A DNA stretch of 64,000 bases from Mobilicoccus massiliensis. Lineage in GTDB: Bacteria; Actinomycetota; Actinomycetes; Actinomycetales; Dermatophilaceae. A program made the position numbers and the translations under genes. Under the pieces are notes generated by a model. The model worked only from the letters and a program-made list of their open reading frames with translations, made no database searches and was not told the DNA's origin. The stretch is from assembly GCF_000826525.2 (NCBI RefSeq), contig NZ_LN651331.1:342323-406322 (forward strand), given 5' to 3'. Shown one piece after another: positions 8,919 through 18,046 of the stretch (position 1 is its first letter; every line of letters begins with the position of its first letter).

Positions 8919-10046
8919 ATGACGCTGCGCACCGTCGACGCCGACCACCTGCTGCCAGGCATCAGCGCCCTCGACGTCGAGACGTCCCGGCTGCGGATGC
9001 GGATGCTCGTCCGCGACGGCGACGAGATCACCGGCGACTCCCGGGTGCTCGTGCTCGTCCACGGCAACGTCTCCTCCTCGCTCTTCTACCAGCGGCTCAT
9101 GCTCGCGCTGGCCGAGGCGATGCCCGACATCGTCCCCGTCGCTCCCGACCTGCGCGGCTACGGCGAGACCGAGCCGGCGCCGATCGACGCGAGCCGGGGT
9201 CTGCGCGATCACGCCGACGATCTCGTGGCGCTGCTCGACACGCTCGGCGTCCGCGTCGCCGACCTCATGGGGTGGTCGATGGGCGGTGGGGTCGTCGCCC
9301 GCCTCGCCACCGACGACCCGACGCGCGTGCGCTCGCTCGTCCTGCAGGCGCCCGTCTCGCCGTACGGCTTCGGCGCCACGACCGACGTCGCCGGCACGCT
9401 CGCGACCGGCGACGCGGCCGGCACCGGTGGCGGTGGAGCGAACCCTCGCTTCGTCGAGTTGCTCGCCGCAGGCAGCGCCGACGGCGAGGGAACCCGCGAC
9501 GAACCCGAGGGCTCCTCGCCGCGGGCGACGCTGCGGGCCGTCTACGTCGCCCCTCGCGCGCAGCCCTGGCCCGACGAGGACATGTGGGTGGCCTCGATGT
9601 GCACGACGAGGGTCGGCCCCGACCACTACCCGGGTGACGCGACCGCCTCGGAGAACTGGCCGGGGTTCGCTCCGGGTCGCCGCGGTGTCCTCAACTCGAT
9701 GGCGCCGCTGTTCTGCCGCTGGGACGACCTCGTCGGAGCGTCACCGAAGCCCCCGGTGCTCTGGGTCCACGGTGACGCCGACCGCATCGTCTCCGACGCC
9801 TCGGCCCTCGACCTCGCGGTACTCGGCGCGGCCGGGATCCTGCCCGGGTATCCCGGGGCGGAGATGCTTCCGCCGCAGCCGATGATCGCCCAGACGCGCA
9901 CCGTGCTGGACGCCTACCGCGACAGCGGCGGGACGTACCGCGAGCTGTCGCTACCCGGCATCGGTCACTCCCCTCACCTCGAGGCACCGGAGCGGGTGCT
10001 CGCGGCGCTCGTCGAACACTTGCTGCTCACCACGAGGGACGGATAA
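8919..10046 (+). CDS. Alpha/beta hydrolase (epoxide hydrolase/lactonase-like)
   Basis: A 375-residue alpha/beta hydrolase with full catalytic geometry: an oxyanion segment LVHGNVSSSLFYQ, the nucleophile elbow GWSMGGG (Ser about 119), a late acid in WVHGDADRIVSD and the histidine in GIGHSPHLEAPERVL. The cap is larger than average, with a Gly/Asp-rich linker (about 165-195) and a region carrying AQPWPDEDMWV. It lies downstream of another hydrolase and upstream of a peroxygenase-type P450 on the same strand. The three may form a loose group acting on lipids or aromatic compounds, but gaps of over 100 bases argue against a tight operon. The specific substrate is not predictable. Confidence 0.8.
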   Translation: MTLRTVDADHLLPGISALDVETSRLRMRMLVRDGDEITGDSRVLVLVHGNVSSSLFYQRLMLALAEAMPDIVPVAPDLRGYGETEPAPIDASRGLRDHADDLVALLDTLGVRVADLMGWSMGGGVVARLATDDPTRVRSLVLQAPVSPYGFGATTDVAGTLATGDAAGTGGGGANPRFVELLAAGSADGEGTRDEPEGSSPRATLRAVYVAPRAQPWPDEDMWVASMCTTRVGPDHYPGDATASENWPGFAPGRRGVLNSMAPLFCRWDDLVGASPKPPVLWVHGDADRIVSDASALDLAVLGAAGILPGYPGAEMLPPQPMIAQTRTVLDAYRDSGGTYRELSLPGIGHSPHLEAPERVLAALVEHLLLTTRDG

Positions 10047-10162
10047 CCCGCCAGGCGACGGCCGTTCGCGACGTGATGGCGGTCGCACTCATCCGACAGG
10101 ACAGCCCGAGGGTTCGTGGCGAGGATGGGGTGAATCGCCCACATCCGACGAAAGGGAACGAC

Positions 10163-11389
10163 ATGGCGCCCTCACTGCCCGACAGCACCCTCGCATTCCT
10201 CCGGGAGGGATACCCGTTCATCTCGGCACGATGCGATGCGCTCGGCACCGACGTCTTCACGAGCCGTATCGCGTTCAGACCGGTGACCTTCATCCGGGGT
10301 GCCGAGGCCGCCGGCCTCTTCTACGAGGGCAACCGCTTCACGCGGCAGGCCGCGATGCCGCCGACGGTCCAGCACCTGCTGCAGGACAAGGGTTCGGTGC
10401 AAGGGTTGGACGGGCAGGCCCACGCGCACCGCAAACGTGCCTTTCTCGGTCTCATGACTCCCGACGCGATGACGCGGCTCGGAGACCTCTTCGAAGAGGA
10501 GTGGCGCGCGGCCATGAATCGTCTCGCGTCGCGGCGGGGATTCCGCCTCCTGGATGTCGCTCGGGAGGTGCTCGTCCGCGCGGTCTGCCGGTGGTCGGAC
10601 GTGCCGCTGCCGGAGAACGAGGTGAGGCGTCGAACCCACGAGTTCGCCCTCATGATCGATCAGGTCGCACACGTCGGCCCGGGTAACTGGTACGCCCAGT
10701 GGCGGCGCCGGGGCACCGAGAGGTGGATCGCGGGCCTCGTCGAACAGGTGCGCTCGAACAGGCTCGAAGCCGCTCCCGGAACCGCCCTCGAGGTGTTCGC
10801 CCACCACCGCGAGAATGGTGAACTCATCTCCCCCGAGGTCGCCGCCGTCGAGATCATCAACATCCTGCGGCCCACGTTGGCCCTCGCGAACTTCGTCGTC
10901 TTCGCGGCCCTGGCCCTGGACGAGCACCCGGAGTGGCGCGAGGCCTTCGCCGCCGGCGACGAGAGCGACCTCGAACCGTTCGTCCAGGAGGTCCGCCGCT
11001 ACTACCCGTTCTTCCCGGCCGTGCCGGGCCGTGTCGTCGAACCCTTCGAGTTCGGGGGCCACTCCTTCGCGCGGGGCGAGTGGGTCATCCTCGACCTGTA
11101 CGGCACGTGCCACGATCGGCGCATCTGGCAGGACCCGGAGAGCTTCTCCCCCGAACGCTTCCGCGGCTGGAGCTGGGAGGAGAGCCCGAACACCCTCATC
11201 GCTCAGGGCGCGGGACGCCATCTGGAGAACCATCGGTGCCCGGGAGAATGGAGCACCGTCGAGCTCCTCAAGCGTGCCGCGCGTCTTCTGTCCACTTCCG
11301 ATCTGTATCTGCCTGCGCAGGATCGGACGATTCCGCTCGACTCGTTCCCGTCCATCCCTCACAGCGGGGTCATCCTCGCGCATCGCTGA
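10163..11389 (+). CDS. CYP152-family fatty acid peroxygenase (H2O2-dependent P450)
   Basis: A 408-residue cytochrome P450 of the CYP152 type (relatives: BS-beta, SP-alpha, OleT), which oxidises fatty acids using H2O2 rather than redox partners. The heme Cys is C359 in GAGRHLENHRCPGEWSTVE, matching the CYP152 signature. The carboxylate-binding Arg-Pro pair is R236-P237 in ILRPTLALANFV; usual P450s have acid-alcohol residues there. The EVRRYYPFFPAVPG segment is also diagnostic. The residue aligned with OleT His85 is Gln80 (GSVQGLDG), as in hydroxylating BS-beta, so alpha/beta-hydroxylation is more likely than decarboxylation to alkenes. The ATG at 10163 follows GAAAGGGAACGAC. The nearby 10-methyl lipid genes may point to shared lipid chemistry. 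Confidence 0.88.
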   Translation: MAPSLPDSTLAFLREGYPFISARCDALGTDVFTSRIAFRPVTFIRGAEAAGLFYEGNRFTRQAAMPPTVQHLLQDKGSVQGLDGQAHAHRKRAFLGLMTPDAMTRLGDLFEEEWRAAMNRLASRRGFRLLDVAREVLVRAVCRWSDVPLPENEVRRRTHEFALMIDQVAHVGPGNWYAQWRRRGTERWIAGLVEQVRSNRLEAAPGTALEVFAHHRENGELISPEVAAVEIINILRPTLALANFVVFAALALDEHPEWREAFAAGDESDLEPFVQEVRRYYPFFPAVPGRVVEPFEFGGHSFARGEWVILDLYGTCHDRRIWQDPESFSPERFRGWSWEESPNTLIAQGAGRHLENHRCPGEWSTVELLKRAARLLSTSDLYLPAQDRTIPLDSFPSIPHSGVILAHR

Positions 11390-11441
11390 GTGAACGCGGC
11401 GCTGTGCGGTAGGGCCGTCGTCGTGGGCCGAGCGGGTGTCC

Positions 11442-13811
11442 TCAGCGTCGGCCGACGTACTCCGCGAGGTGCTGCCCGGTGAGGGTCGACTTCGCGGCGA
11501 CGAGGTCGGCGGGCGTGCCCTCGAAGACGACCCGGCCGCCGTCGTGGCCCGCTCCTGGGCCGAGGTCGATGATCCAGTCGGCATGGGCCATGACGGCCTG
11601 GTGGTGTTCGATGACGATGACCGACTTGCCGGAGTCGACGAGCCGGTCGAGCAGGGCGAGCAGCTGCTCGACGTCGGCGAGGTGCAGGCCGGTCGTCGGC
11701 TCGTCGAGCACGAGGATGCCGCCCTTCTCGCCCATGTGCGTCGCGAGCTCGAGCCGTTGACGCTCACCGCCCGACAGGGTCGTCAGCGGTTGCCCGATGG
11801 TGATGTAGCCGAGCCCGACGTCGTCGAGACGCTCGAGGATCTTCAGCGCCGCCGGGATGCGAGCCTCCCCCGTTCCGAAGAACTCCCGGGCCTGGGCGAC
11901 GGGCATCGCGAGCACCTCGGCGATGTCCTTGCCCCCGAGGTGGTACTCGAGCACCTCGGGCTGGAACCCCTTGCCGTCGCACACCTCGCACGGCGTCGAG
12001 ACGGTCTCCATGATGCCGAGTTCGGTGTACACGACACCGGCGCCCTTGCAGTTGGGGCAGGCACCCTCGGAGTTCGCGCTGAACAGCGCCGGCTTGACGC
12101 CGTTGGCCTTGGCGAACGCCTTGCGGATCGGTTCGAGCAGACCGGTGTACGTCGCCGGGTTGCTCCGGCGTGATCCCTTGATCGCGCCCTGGTCGATCTC
12201 GACGACGTCCTCGCGCCCGCCGAGCGAGCCGTGGATGAGCGAGCTCTTGCCCGACCCCGCCACCCCCGTCACCGCGACGAGCACCCCCAGCGGCACGTCG
12301 ACGTCGACGCCCGCGAGGTTGTGGGAGGTCGCGCCCCGGATCTCCAGGTGGCCGCTCGCCTCGCGCACCGACTCCTTGAGCCGCGCGCGGTCGTCGAGGT
12401 GACGGCCGGTGAGGGTGTGAGCCTGACGCAACCCCTCGACGCTGCCCTCGAAGCAGATCTCTCCCCCACCGGTGCCGGCGCCCGGCCCGAGGTCGACGAC
12501 GTGATCGGCGATGGCGATGGTCTCGGGCTTGTGCTCCACGACGAGCACGGTGTTGCCCTTGTCGCGCAGGCGGAGCAGCAGTTCGTTCATCCGCTCGATG
12601 TCGTGCGGGTGCAGGCCGATGCTCGGCTCGTCGAACACGTACGTGACGTCGGTGAGTGCCGAGCCCAGGTGCCGGATCATCTTGGTGCGTTGCGACTCAC
12701 CCCCGGAGAGGGTGCCCGCGGGGCGGTCGAGCGAGAGGTACCCGAGCCCGATCTCGACGAAGGAGTCGAGCAGGTCGCCGAGGGTGCTGAGCAGCGGTGC
12801 GACCGACGGCTCGTCGAGATCGCGCACCCACGCGGCGAGGTCGCTGATCTGCATCGCGCAGCAGTCGGCGACGTTCACTCCGGCGATTCTCGACTCCAGC
12901 GCGTGCCGGGCGAGACGGGTGCCGCCGCACTCCGGGCAGTCGCGGAACACGACGGCACGGTCGACGAACGCGCGGATGTGCGGCTGCATCGCGTCGCGGT
13001 CCTTGCTGAGCATCGACTTCTGGATCCTCGGGATGACACCCTCGTAGGTGAGGTTGATGCCCTCGACCTTGATCTTGGTGGGCTCCTTGTGCAGCAGGTC
13101 CTCGAGTTCCGCGGCCGTGTAGTCCTCGAGCGGCTTGTCCATGTCGAAGCCGTAGCCGCTGAAGATGCGCCCGTACCAACCGTCCATCGAATAACCGGGT
13201 ACGAGCAGGGCTCCCTGCGACAGCGACCGCGTCCGGTCGTAGATTGCGGTGAGGTCGAAGTCGGAGACCTTGCCCGTGCCCTCGCACTTCGGGCACATGC
13301 CACCGGTGATCGAGAAGGTGCGCTTCTCCTTCTTGCCCTTGTCCTTGCCGGTCTGGATGGTCACGGCGCCGGCGCCGCTCACCGACGGCACGTTGAACGC
13401 GTACGCCTGGGGTGAGCCGACGTGCGGGTCGCCGAGGCGCGAGAAGAGGATGCGCAGCAGGGCGTTGGCGTCGGTGGCCGTGCCGACCGTCGAGCGGATG
13501 TTCGCGCCCATCCGCTCCTGATCGACGATGATCGCCGTGGTGAGACCCTCGAGCACGTCGACGTCGGGCCGCGCGAGGGTCGCCATGAACCCCTGGACGA
13601 AGGCGGGGTAGGTCTCGTTGATCATGCGCTGGGACTCCGCCGCGATCGTGTCGAACACGAGCGAGCTCTTGCCCGAGCCCGAGACGCCGGTGAACACGGT
13701 GAGCCGTCGTTTGGGGATCTCGACGTCGATGTCCTTGAGGTTGTTCTCCCGCGCGCCCCGCACGCGGATGACCTCGTGACTGTCGGCGGCGTGCTCGGAT
13801 GCTCCGGCCAT
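11442..13811 (-). CDS. UvrA-like ABC excinuclease paralogue
   Basis: A 789-residue UvrA-family ATPase with two ABC modules. The first P-loop is GVSGSGKSS near the N-terminus and the first signature is LSGGESQRTKM. The second P-loop is GVAGSGKSS and the second signature LSGGERQRLELA. A zinc-module pattern CPKCEGTG appears in the first half and CPNCKGAG / CEVCDGKG in the second. At 789 residues it is some 150 shorter than genuine UvrA (about 950). The gap corresponds to the N-terminal UvrB-interaction/zinc region, so it belongs to the UvrA2/DrrC-like group linked to tolerance of DNA-binding drugs. The start at 13811 follows AGGGAGACCACGAC. It converges with the P450 gene. Confidence 0.85.
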   Translation of the reverse strand: MAGASEHAADSHEVIRVRGARENNLKDIDVEIPKRRLTVFTGVSGSGKSSLVFDTIAAESQRMINETYPAFVQGFMATLARPDVDVLEGLTTAIIVDQERMGANIRSTVGTATDANALLRILFSRLGDPHVGSPQAYAFNVPSVSGAGAVTIQTGKDKGKKEKRTFSITGGMCPKCEGTGKVSDFDLTAIYDRTRSLSQGALLVPGYSMDGWYGRIFSGYGFDMDKPLEDYTAAELEDLLHKEPTKIKVEGINLTYEGVIPRIQKSMLSKDRDAMQPHIRAFVDRAVVFRDCPECGGTRLARHALESRIAGVNVADCCAMQISDLAAWVRDLDEPSVAPLLSTLGDLLDSFVEIGLGYLSLDRPAGTLSGGESQRTKMIRHLGSALTDVTYVFDEPSIGLHPHDIERMNELLLRLRDKGNTVLVVEHKPETIAIADHVVDLGPGAGTGGGEICFEGSVEGLRQAHTLTGRHLDDRARLKESVREASGHLEIRGATSHNLAGVDVDVPLGVLVAVTGVAGSGKSSLIHGSLGGREDVVEIDQGAIKGSRRSNPATYTGLLEPIRKAFAKANGVKPALFSANSEGACPNCKGAGVVYTELGIMETVSTPCEVCDGKGFQPEVLEYHLGGKDIAEVLAMPVAQAREFFGTGEARIPAALKILERLDDVGLGYITIGQPLTTLSGGERQRLELATHMGEKGGILVLDEPTTGLHLADVEQLLALLDRLVDSGKSVIVIEHHQAVMAHADWIIDLGPGAGHDGGRVVFEGTPADLVAAKSTLTGQHLAEYVGRR

Positions 13812-13896
13812 GTCGTGGTCTCCCTGTCGCTGGATCGGCCCGGTCCAGTGTGCGCCATGCCGCGCACAGGCCGTCACCGTCGGACGGATCCGACCC

Positions 13897-14496
13897 TCAG
13901 AGACGTTCGACGCACACGTCGGCCGGGCGACCGTACACCCAGCACATGAGTTCGCTCGGCGACCCCGACACCCGCGTGCGCGGCCGTCCGCGAGTGGCCT
14001 GTGCGGTGAGGCCGTCGGGCCGGGTGAGGAGCAGGCCGGGGTGATCGCGCCACTTCAGCACGGGGGTCGCGACCCCGAGCCGCCGCCACAGGGCATTCTC
14101 CAGCTCGAGCGCGGGCGGGCGCTGCTCGATCCCGTTCGCGCGCACGATGTCCTGGGTGTGGACGAAGTACTCCCCGATCGCGTGCCGGCATCCCTCGAGG
14201 CGTTCGTCGCCGGGCATACAGGCGATGGCGCCCGACCCGGCACGCAGCGCCGCCACCAACGCGGAGTACGGCCGCTCGGTACGCAAGCGGCGGGCGCGAC
14301 GACGCGTGAGTCGGCGCAGGGGTGTGATCGGAAGGAACTCCCCAGGCCACGACAGCGGGTCGTGCGTGATCACCCACAGGTGCACCGCGAGGTCGTGGGC
14401 GTCCCAGCCCTCGCACAACGTCGGTGCGTCGGGTGCGACGGCGTCCAGGGCGTCGCAGAAGGCCTGCAGGGCCTCCCGGCGCAGCTCACGGCTCAC
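13897..14496 (-). CDS. TIGR03085-family DinB-like metal-binding protein
   Basis: A 199-residue protein of the mycothiol-dependent maleylpyruvate isomerase/DinB superfamily (TIGR03085 subgroup, from memory). The N-terminal helix, with TLCEGWDAHDLAVHLWV, carries one metal-site His pair, and GEYFVHTQDIVR supplies the third. The C-terminus, with GSPSELMCWVYGR, is the usual end of this actinobacterial family. Its start overlaps the stop of the upstream esterase gene by 4 bases, so the two are translationally coupled. Mycothiol is expected in this organism because mshC is present at 53-54 kb. The actual reaction is unknown. Confidence 0.75.
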   Translation of the reverse strand: MSRELRREALQAFCDALDAVAPDAPTLCEGWDAHDLAVHLWVITHDPLSWPGEFLPITPLRRLTRRRARRLRTERPYSALVAALRAGSGAIACMPGDERLEGCRHAIGEYFVHTQDIVRANGIEQRPPALELENALWRRLGVATPVLKWRDHPGLLLTRPDGLTAQATRGRPRTRVSGSPSELMCWVYGRPADVCVERL

Positions 14497-15461
14497 GCCC
14501 CCATCGCCTTCGCGGCCCCGTGCAGATGTTCACGCAGTTGATCGCTCAGCTCGGCGACGGCCTGCGGGGCCGACCGGCACACGTTGGGGAACGAGAGGAA
14601 GCCGTGGGGCATGCCGACGTAGTCCGTCGTGCGGACGGGTACGCCGGCGGCGCGCAGGATGTCGGCGTAGCGCAGGCCGTCCTCGCGCAACGGGTCGTGC
14701 TCGGCCACCTGCACGAGCGCCGGCGGCAGCCCGGTGTGATCGGCGGCCAGGGCCGGCGAGGCATGCGGATGGCGGCGGTCCTCGCTGTTCGGGATGTACG
14801 CGGTGCCGTAGGCCAGACGGTCTCGTTGCGGAAGGATCGGCGCGTTCGCGAGCACGTCGTTCTCGTCGATGGCCGCGGTGAGGTCGGTGGCCGGATAGAT
14901 CAGTCCCTGGAAGGTGATGGGCGGGCCACCGCGATCGCGGGCCATGAGGGTGACGACCGCCGAGAGGTTGCCGCCCGCGCTGTCGCCGGCGACCGCGACC
15001 CGACGGCCGTCGGCCGCCCACTCCCCCGCCCTGGCGACGACGTCGACGCAGGCCGCGTAGGCGTCCTCGGCGGCCACGGGCCAGCGATGAGTGGGCGCGA
15101 GCCGGTACGCGACGGAGACCACGACGACGTCGGCCCGCGCCGCGACGTGGCTCGTCACCCAGTCGTAGGAGTCGAGGTCACCGGTCATCCAGCCGCCGCC
15201 GTGGTAGAAGACGACGAGCGGCAGCTCACCCGCGCTGCGCCGGGGGCGGTACACCCGCGCCGGCAGGTCGCCCTCGGCGCCGGCGACGGTGATGTCCTTC
15301 GTCATGACACCGGCCGCCAGAGTGCCGGAGAGCCACTCGGTCAACCGGTTGCGTGGCACGCCCCGCTGCTGGAAGGCGACGATCTCCTCGTCGCTTCGCG
15401 TCGCGATCGACGTCCGTCCCAGAATCCTGCCCAGCAGCCGGATCCGACGATCCATGCGCAT
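14493..15461 (-). CDS. HSL-family alpha/beta hydrolase (esterase/lipase)
   Basis: A 322-residue hormone-sensitive-lipase-type esterase. The oxyanion motif is VVFYHGGGWMTGD, the nucleophile GDSAGGNLS, the acid in EHDPLREDGLRYAD and the His in GMPHGFLSF: the complete HSL catalytic set. The start at 15461 has GAGGAG six bases upstream; the in-frame ATG at 15455 is an alternative, and longer versions add Arg/Pro-rich non-conserved sequence. Last codons overlap the start of the DinB-like gene. The enzyme should hydrolyse short acyl or aryl esters in the cytoplasm; no signal peptide is visible. Confidence 0.85.
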   Translation of the reverse strand: MRMDRRIRLLGRILGRTSIATRSDEEIVAFQQRGVPRNRLTEWLSGTLAAGVMTKDITVAGAEGDLPARVYRPRRSAGELPLVVFYHGGGWMTGDLDSYDWVTSHVAARADVVVVSVAYRLAPTHRWPVAAEDAYAACVDVVARAGEWAADGRRVAVAGDSAGGNLSAVVTLMARDRGGPPITFQGLIYPATDLTAAIDENDVLANAPILPQRDRLAYGTAYIPNSEDRRHPHASPALAADHTGLPPALVQVAEHDPLREDGLRYADILRAAGVPVRTTDYVGMPHGFLSFPNVCRSAPQAVAELSDQLREHLHGAAKAMGA

Positions 15462-15585
15462 CCTCGACTCCTCGTGTCCCGGGGACCTCGGGGGCGAGCG
15501 GCGACGTGGGTCGCTGCGGCCGCCCACGCCACTGTGTCACACCCCGGTCATCCCCCGGCCGGGGTTCGAGAGGACCCGGCGCGAC

Positions 15586-16419
15586 TCAGGCGACGTCCGA
15601 GGGCGCGAGAACGCCGGCGCCGAGCAGCCCGAACAACACGAGGGCCAGGACGATGCGGTAGACGACGAAGATCGTGAAGTCGTGCGTCGAGACGTACCGC
15701 AGCAACCACGCGATGACGGCGTACCCGATGACGAACGCGATGAGCGTCGCGACCGCGATCTGACCCCAGGCCGGAGGCACGGGGTCGCCGGCGATGTCGA
15801 AGAGCTGCTGGAACCCCGACAGCAGGACCGCGGGGATGGCGAGGAGGAAGGAGTAGCGTGCCGCCGCCTCGCGGTCGTAGCCCATGAACAGGCCACCGGC
15901 GATCGTGCCGCCCGACCGTGAGACGCCGGGGATCAACGCGAGGGCCTGGAAGAAGCCGAACGCGACGCCGTCTCGAACCGAGAGGTCACTCAACCGCTTG
16001 CGCTGCGTCGCATGACGGTCGGCGTACGCGATGACGAGCGCGAACACCAAGAGCATCGTCGCCGTCACCCAGAGGTTGCGAAACGGGCCGGTGATGAGAT
16101 CGCTCAGCGTGAGACCGAGGACACCGATCGGCAAGGTGCCGACGATGACCATCCACCCCATCCGGGCGTCGGGGTCGCTGTGAGGGATGCGGCCCGCGAC
16201 CGCAGCGCACCAGCGGCGCACGATGCGGGCGATGTCCTTGCGAAAGTAGAGCAACACGGCGGTCTCCGTGCCGAGTTGGGTGATCGCCGTGAACGCCGCG
16301 CCCGGGTCGGTGCCGCCGAACAACCGGCCCGCGATCGAGACGTGGGCGCTGGAGGAGATCGGCAGGAACTCGGTCAACCCCTGCACGACGCCCAGGGTGA
16401 TCGCCTCTGCCCAGCTCAT
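15586..16419 (-). CDS. uppP: Undecaprenyl-diphosphatase
   Basis: A 277-residue polytopic membrane phosphatase that recycles undecaprenyl pyrophosphate to the monophosphate carrier for peptidoglycan synthesis; it is also a bacitracin-resistance factor (BacA). Signature one is in LGVVQGLTEFLPISSSAH, at the very N-terminus. Signature two is PGVSRSGGTIAGGLFMGYDR, with the catalytic Ser/Arg. About seven to eight hydrophobic segments are present. The start at 16419 gives the usual family length; upstream extension is Arg-rich and non-conserved. In Mycobacterium uppP lies next to the phosphomutase/DUF3090/mshC group, which here sits 40 kb away. Confidence 0.93.
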   Translation of the reverse strand: MSWAEAITLGVVQGLTEFLPISSSAHVSIAGRLFGGTDPGAAFTAITQLGTETAVLLYFRKDIARIVRRWCAAVAGRIPHSDPDARMGWMVIVGTLPIGVLGLTLSDLITGPFRNLWVTATMLLVFALVIAYADRHATQRKRLSDLSVRDGVAFGFFQALALIPGVSRSGGTIAGGLFMGYDREAAARYSFLLAIPAVLLSGFQQLFDIAGDPVPPAWGQIAVATLIAFVIGYAVIAWLLRYVSTHDFTIFVVYRIVLALVLFGLLGAGVLAPSDVA

Positions 16420-16570
16420 GTCGACCCGCTTCCCTCGTTCTGCGACGCGGCGAGTTCCGGCGTCGACCCCGGGCGACGGTAGCAAGAGCGAGCCCGCGGA
16501 CGTCGAGGCCTCCCACCGACGCGCGGGCCTCTCGGCGTGGCGAGCCCGGCGACGACGCACGGGGGTGGCG

Positions 16571-17125
16571 TCACGCGATCGCTTCGGTGTGCACCCCGTA
16601 GTAGCCGGCGGTGCGATCCTCGACCCACAGTTCGAGGCTGCGGCGCACCGTGCGGAACGCGATGTCGTCCCAAGGGATCTCGTCGATCGTCACCAGACGG
16701 TTCTCGATGGTCTCGGGCCCGGGTGCGAGGTCGAGATCGAGCAGCCGCGCCCGAAAGAGGACGTGGACCTGCCCGACGCGCACGACGTCGAGCGCGCTGA
16801 ACAGCCCCTGCAGCTCGACCCGAGCGCCGGCCTCCTCGCACGTCTCGCGCACGGCACCCTCGGCGAGGGTCTCCCCCAGCTCGAGGAACCCGGCCGGCAC
16901 CGTCCAGTAACCCTTGCGAGGCTCGATGTTGCGCAGGCACAACAGAATGCGTTCCTCCGGGCCACCCTCGTCCCAGACCGGGATCGTTCCGACGACGTTG
17001 ATCGGGTTGACGTAGTCGATGTACCCGCATGCCGGACACACGGCGCGCGGCCTGTCCTCCATCTCGGGAACGCGCTGCTCCGTGGCGGTACCGCAGCGGC
17101 GACAGAAGCGGATATCGACAGCCAT
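16571..17125 (-). CDS. NUDIX hydrolase with N-terminal zinc ribbon
   Basis: A 184-residue NUDIX protein. Residues 8-36 carry two Cys pairs (FCRRCG and VCPACGYIDY) forming a zinc ribbon. The NUDIX box is GFLELGETLAEGAVRETCEEAGA, matching the Gx5Ex7REUXEEXGU pattern. The combination resembles NAD(H)/ADP-ribose pyrophosphatases of the NudC-like group, although the full-length NudC N-domain is missing. It is likely a housekeeping hydrolase of a nucleoside diphosphate derivative. The ATG at 17125 begins right before the zinc ribbon. It is divergent from the ACT-domain gene. Confidence 0.85.
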   Translation of the reverse strand: MAVDIRFCRRCGTATEQRVPEMEDRPRAVCPACGYIDYVNPINVVGTIPVWDEGGPEERILLCLRNIEPRKGYWTVPAGFLELGETLAEGAVRETCEEAGARVELQGLFSALDVVRVGQVHVLFRARLLDLDLAPGPETIENRLVTIDEIPWDDIAFRTVRRSLELWVEDRTAGYYGVHTEAIA

Positions 17126-17241
17126 ACCCGCGACTCTAGAGCGAGCAGCGCACTCGGCCCGTCCGACACCCCATCGTCGGTACGCTCGGTGGCACCCGGT
17201 CGTGCGCGGCGACGGCGCTGTGGACGGGTCCGATCAGACAG

Positions 17242-17787
17242 GTGGACGACGTGGATGTTCTCGTAGTGGCCTTCACCGGCGACGACTGCCCCGGGCTCGT
17301 GCACGCCCTCGCCGAGATCGTCTCCGACCACGAGGGCAACTGGGAGTCGAGCCACATGACCGCTCTGGGCGGGGTCTTCGTCGGCAACCTCGTCGTCTCC
17401 GCCGAACCCGACCGCATCGACGCCCTCATGGAGGACCTGCGGGGCCTCGACGGCATGCTCGACGTCTGCGTCCAACGGGCGCGCGGGCTCACCGACGTCG
17501 CCGACGGGCACCGTTCCCTCACCGTCGAGATCGTCGGCGGCGATCACCCCGGCATCGTCGAGGAGTTCGCCGCCGCCGTGGCGCGCCCGCGGGTCAACGT
17601 CCGCCGACTCGACAGCGCGAACGTCGACGCCCGCTCCGAGGGGGGCGGCGCGGCGGGGCGGAACTGCCGGGTACTGGCCGAACTCGAGGTCGGCGAGGAC
17701 GTCGACCTCACCGCGCTCTCCGAGGAACTCATCGCCCTCGCCCGCGGGATGCGGGTGGAGATCGCCCTCGACCCGCCGTTGGGTTGA
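17242..17787 (+). CDS. Tandem ACT-domain protein (GcvR-like)
   Basis: A 181-residue protein of two ACT domains. The first is VVAFTGDDCPGLVHALAEIV (about 7-80) and the second is LTVEIVGGDHPGIVEEFAAAV (about 92-180), each with the DxPG loop that binds amino acids. It has no DNA-binding or catalytic domain, like GcvR-type regulators, so it may sense an amino acid and act through a partner protein. The start is GTG at 17242 (another GTG lies at 17251). The gene stands alone after a divergent NUDIX gene. Confidence 0.7.
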   Translation: MDDVDVLVVAFTGDDCPGLVHALAEIVSDHEGNWESSHMTALGGVFVGNLVVSAEPDRIDALMEDLRGLDGMLDVCVQRARGLTDVADGHRSLTVEIVGGDHPGIVEEFAAAVARPRVNVRRLDSANVDARSEGGGAAGRNCRVLAELEVGEDVDLTALSEELIALARGMRVEIALDPPLG

Positions 17788-18046
17788 AGCGCGTCGGTGG
17801 GCGTTGACGTGCACCGACGCACACGGCCTACACCGAATCGCGCTGACGTGCGCTGACGGGTGCTGACCTGTCTGACGTGCGCCGCCCCTGAGTCGACATA
17901 CGGCTGCGACGGGCGGGGATCTCGACGGGTGCGCAGTTCGGTGCTGCGCATACCGGCCTGGGGCGTCGACCCGCGCGGGAACACGCGAACGGCGGAGGAG
18001 ACGCACTCCCCCGCCGCTCGGTTCTGGTGGCGCTCGGCGCCACCGC
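17788..18046. other. Intergenic region with short imperfect TGACGTGC-type repeats
   Basis: There is no supported gene. Between 17800 and 17885 the sequence repeats variants of CGCTGACGTGC / TGCTGACCTG several times with irregular spacing. This is too loose to call a defined element. The rest shows nothing recognisable. Confidence 0.4.

Noticed and set aside
17788..17890. Short TGACGTGC-like repeats as a possible CRISPR or tandem array
   Set aside because: Units are imperfect and irregularly spaced, without repeat-spacer periodicity.
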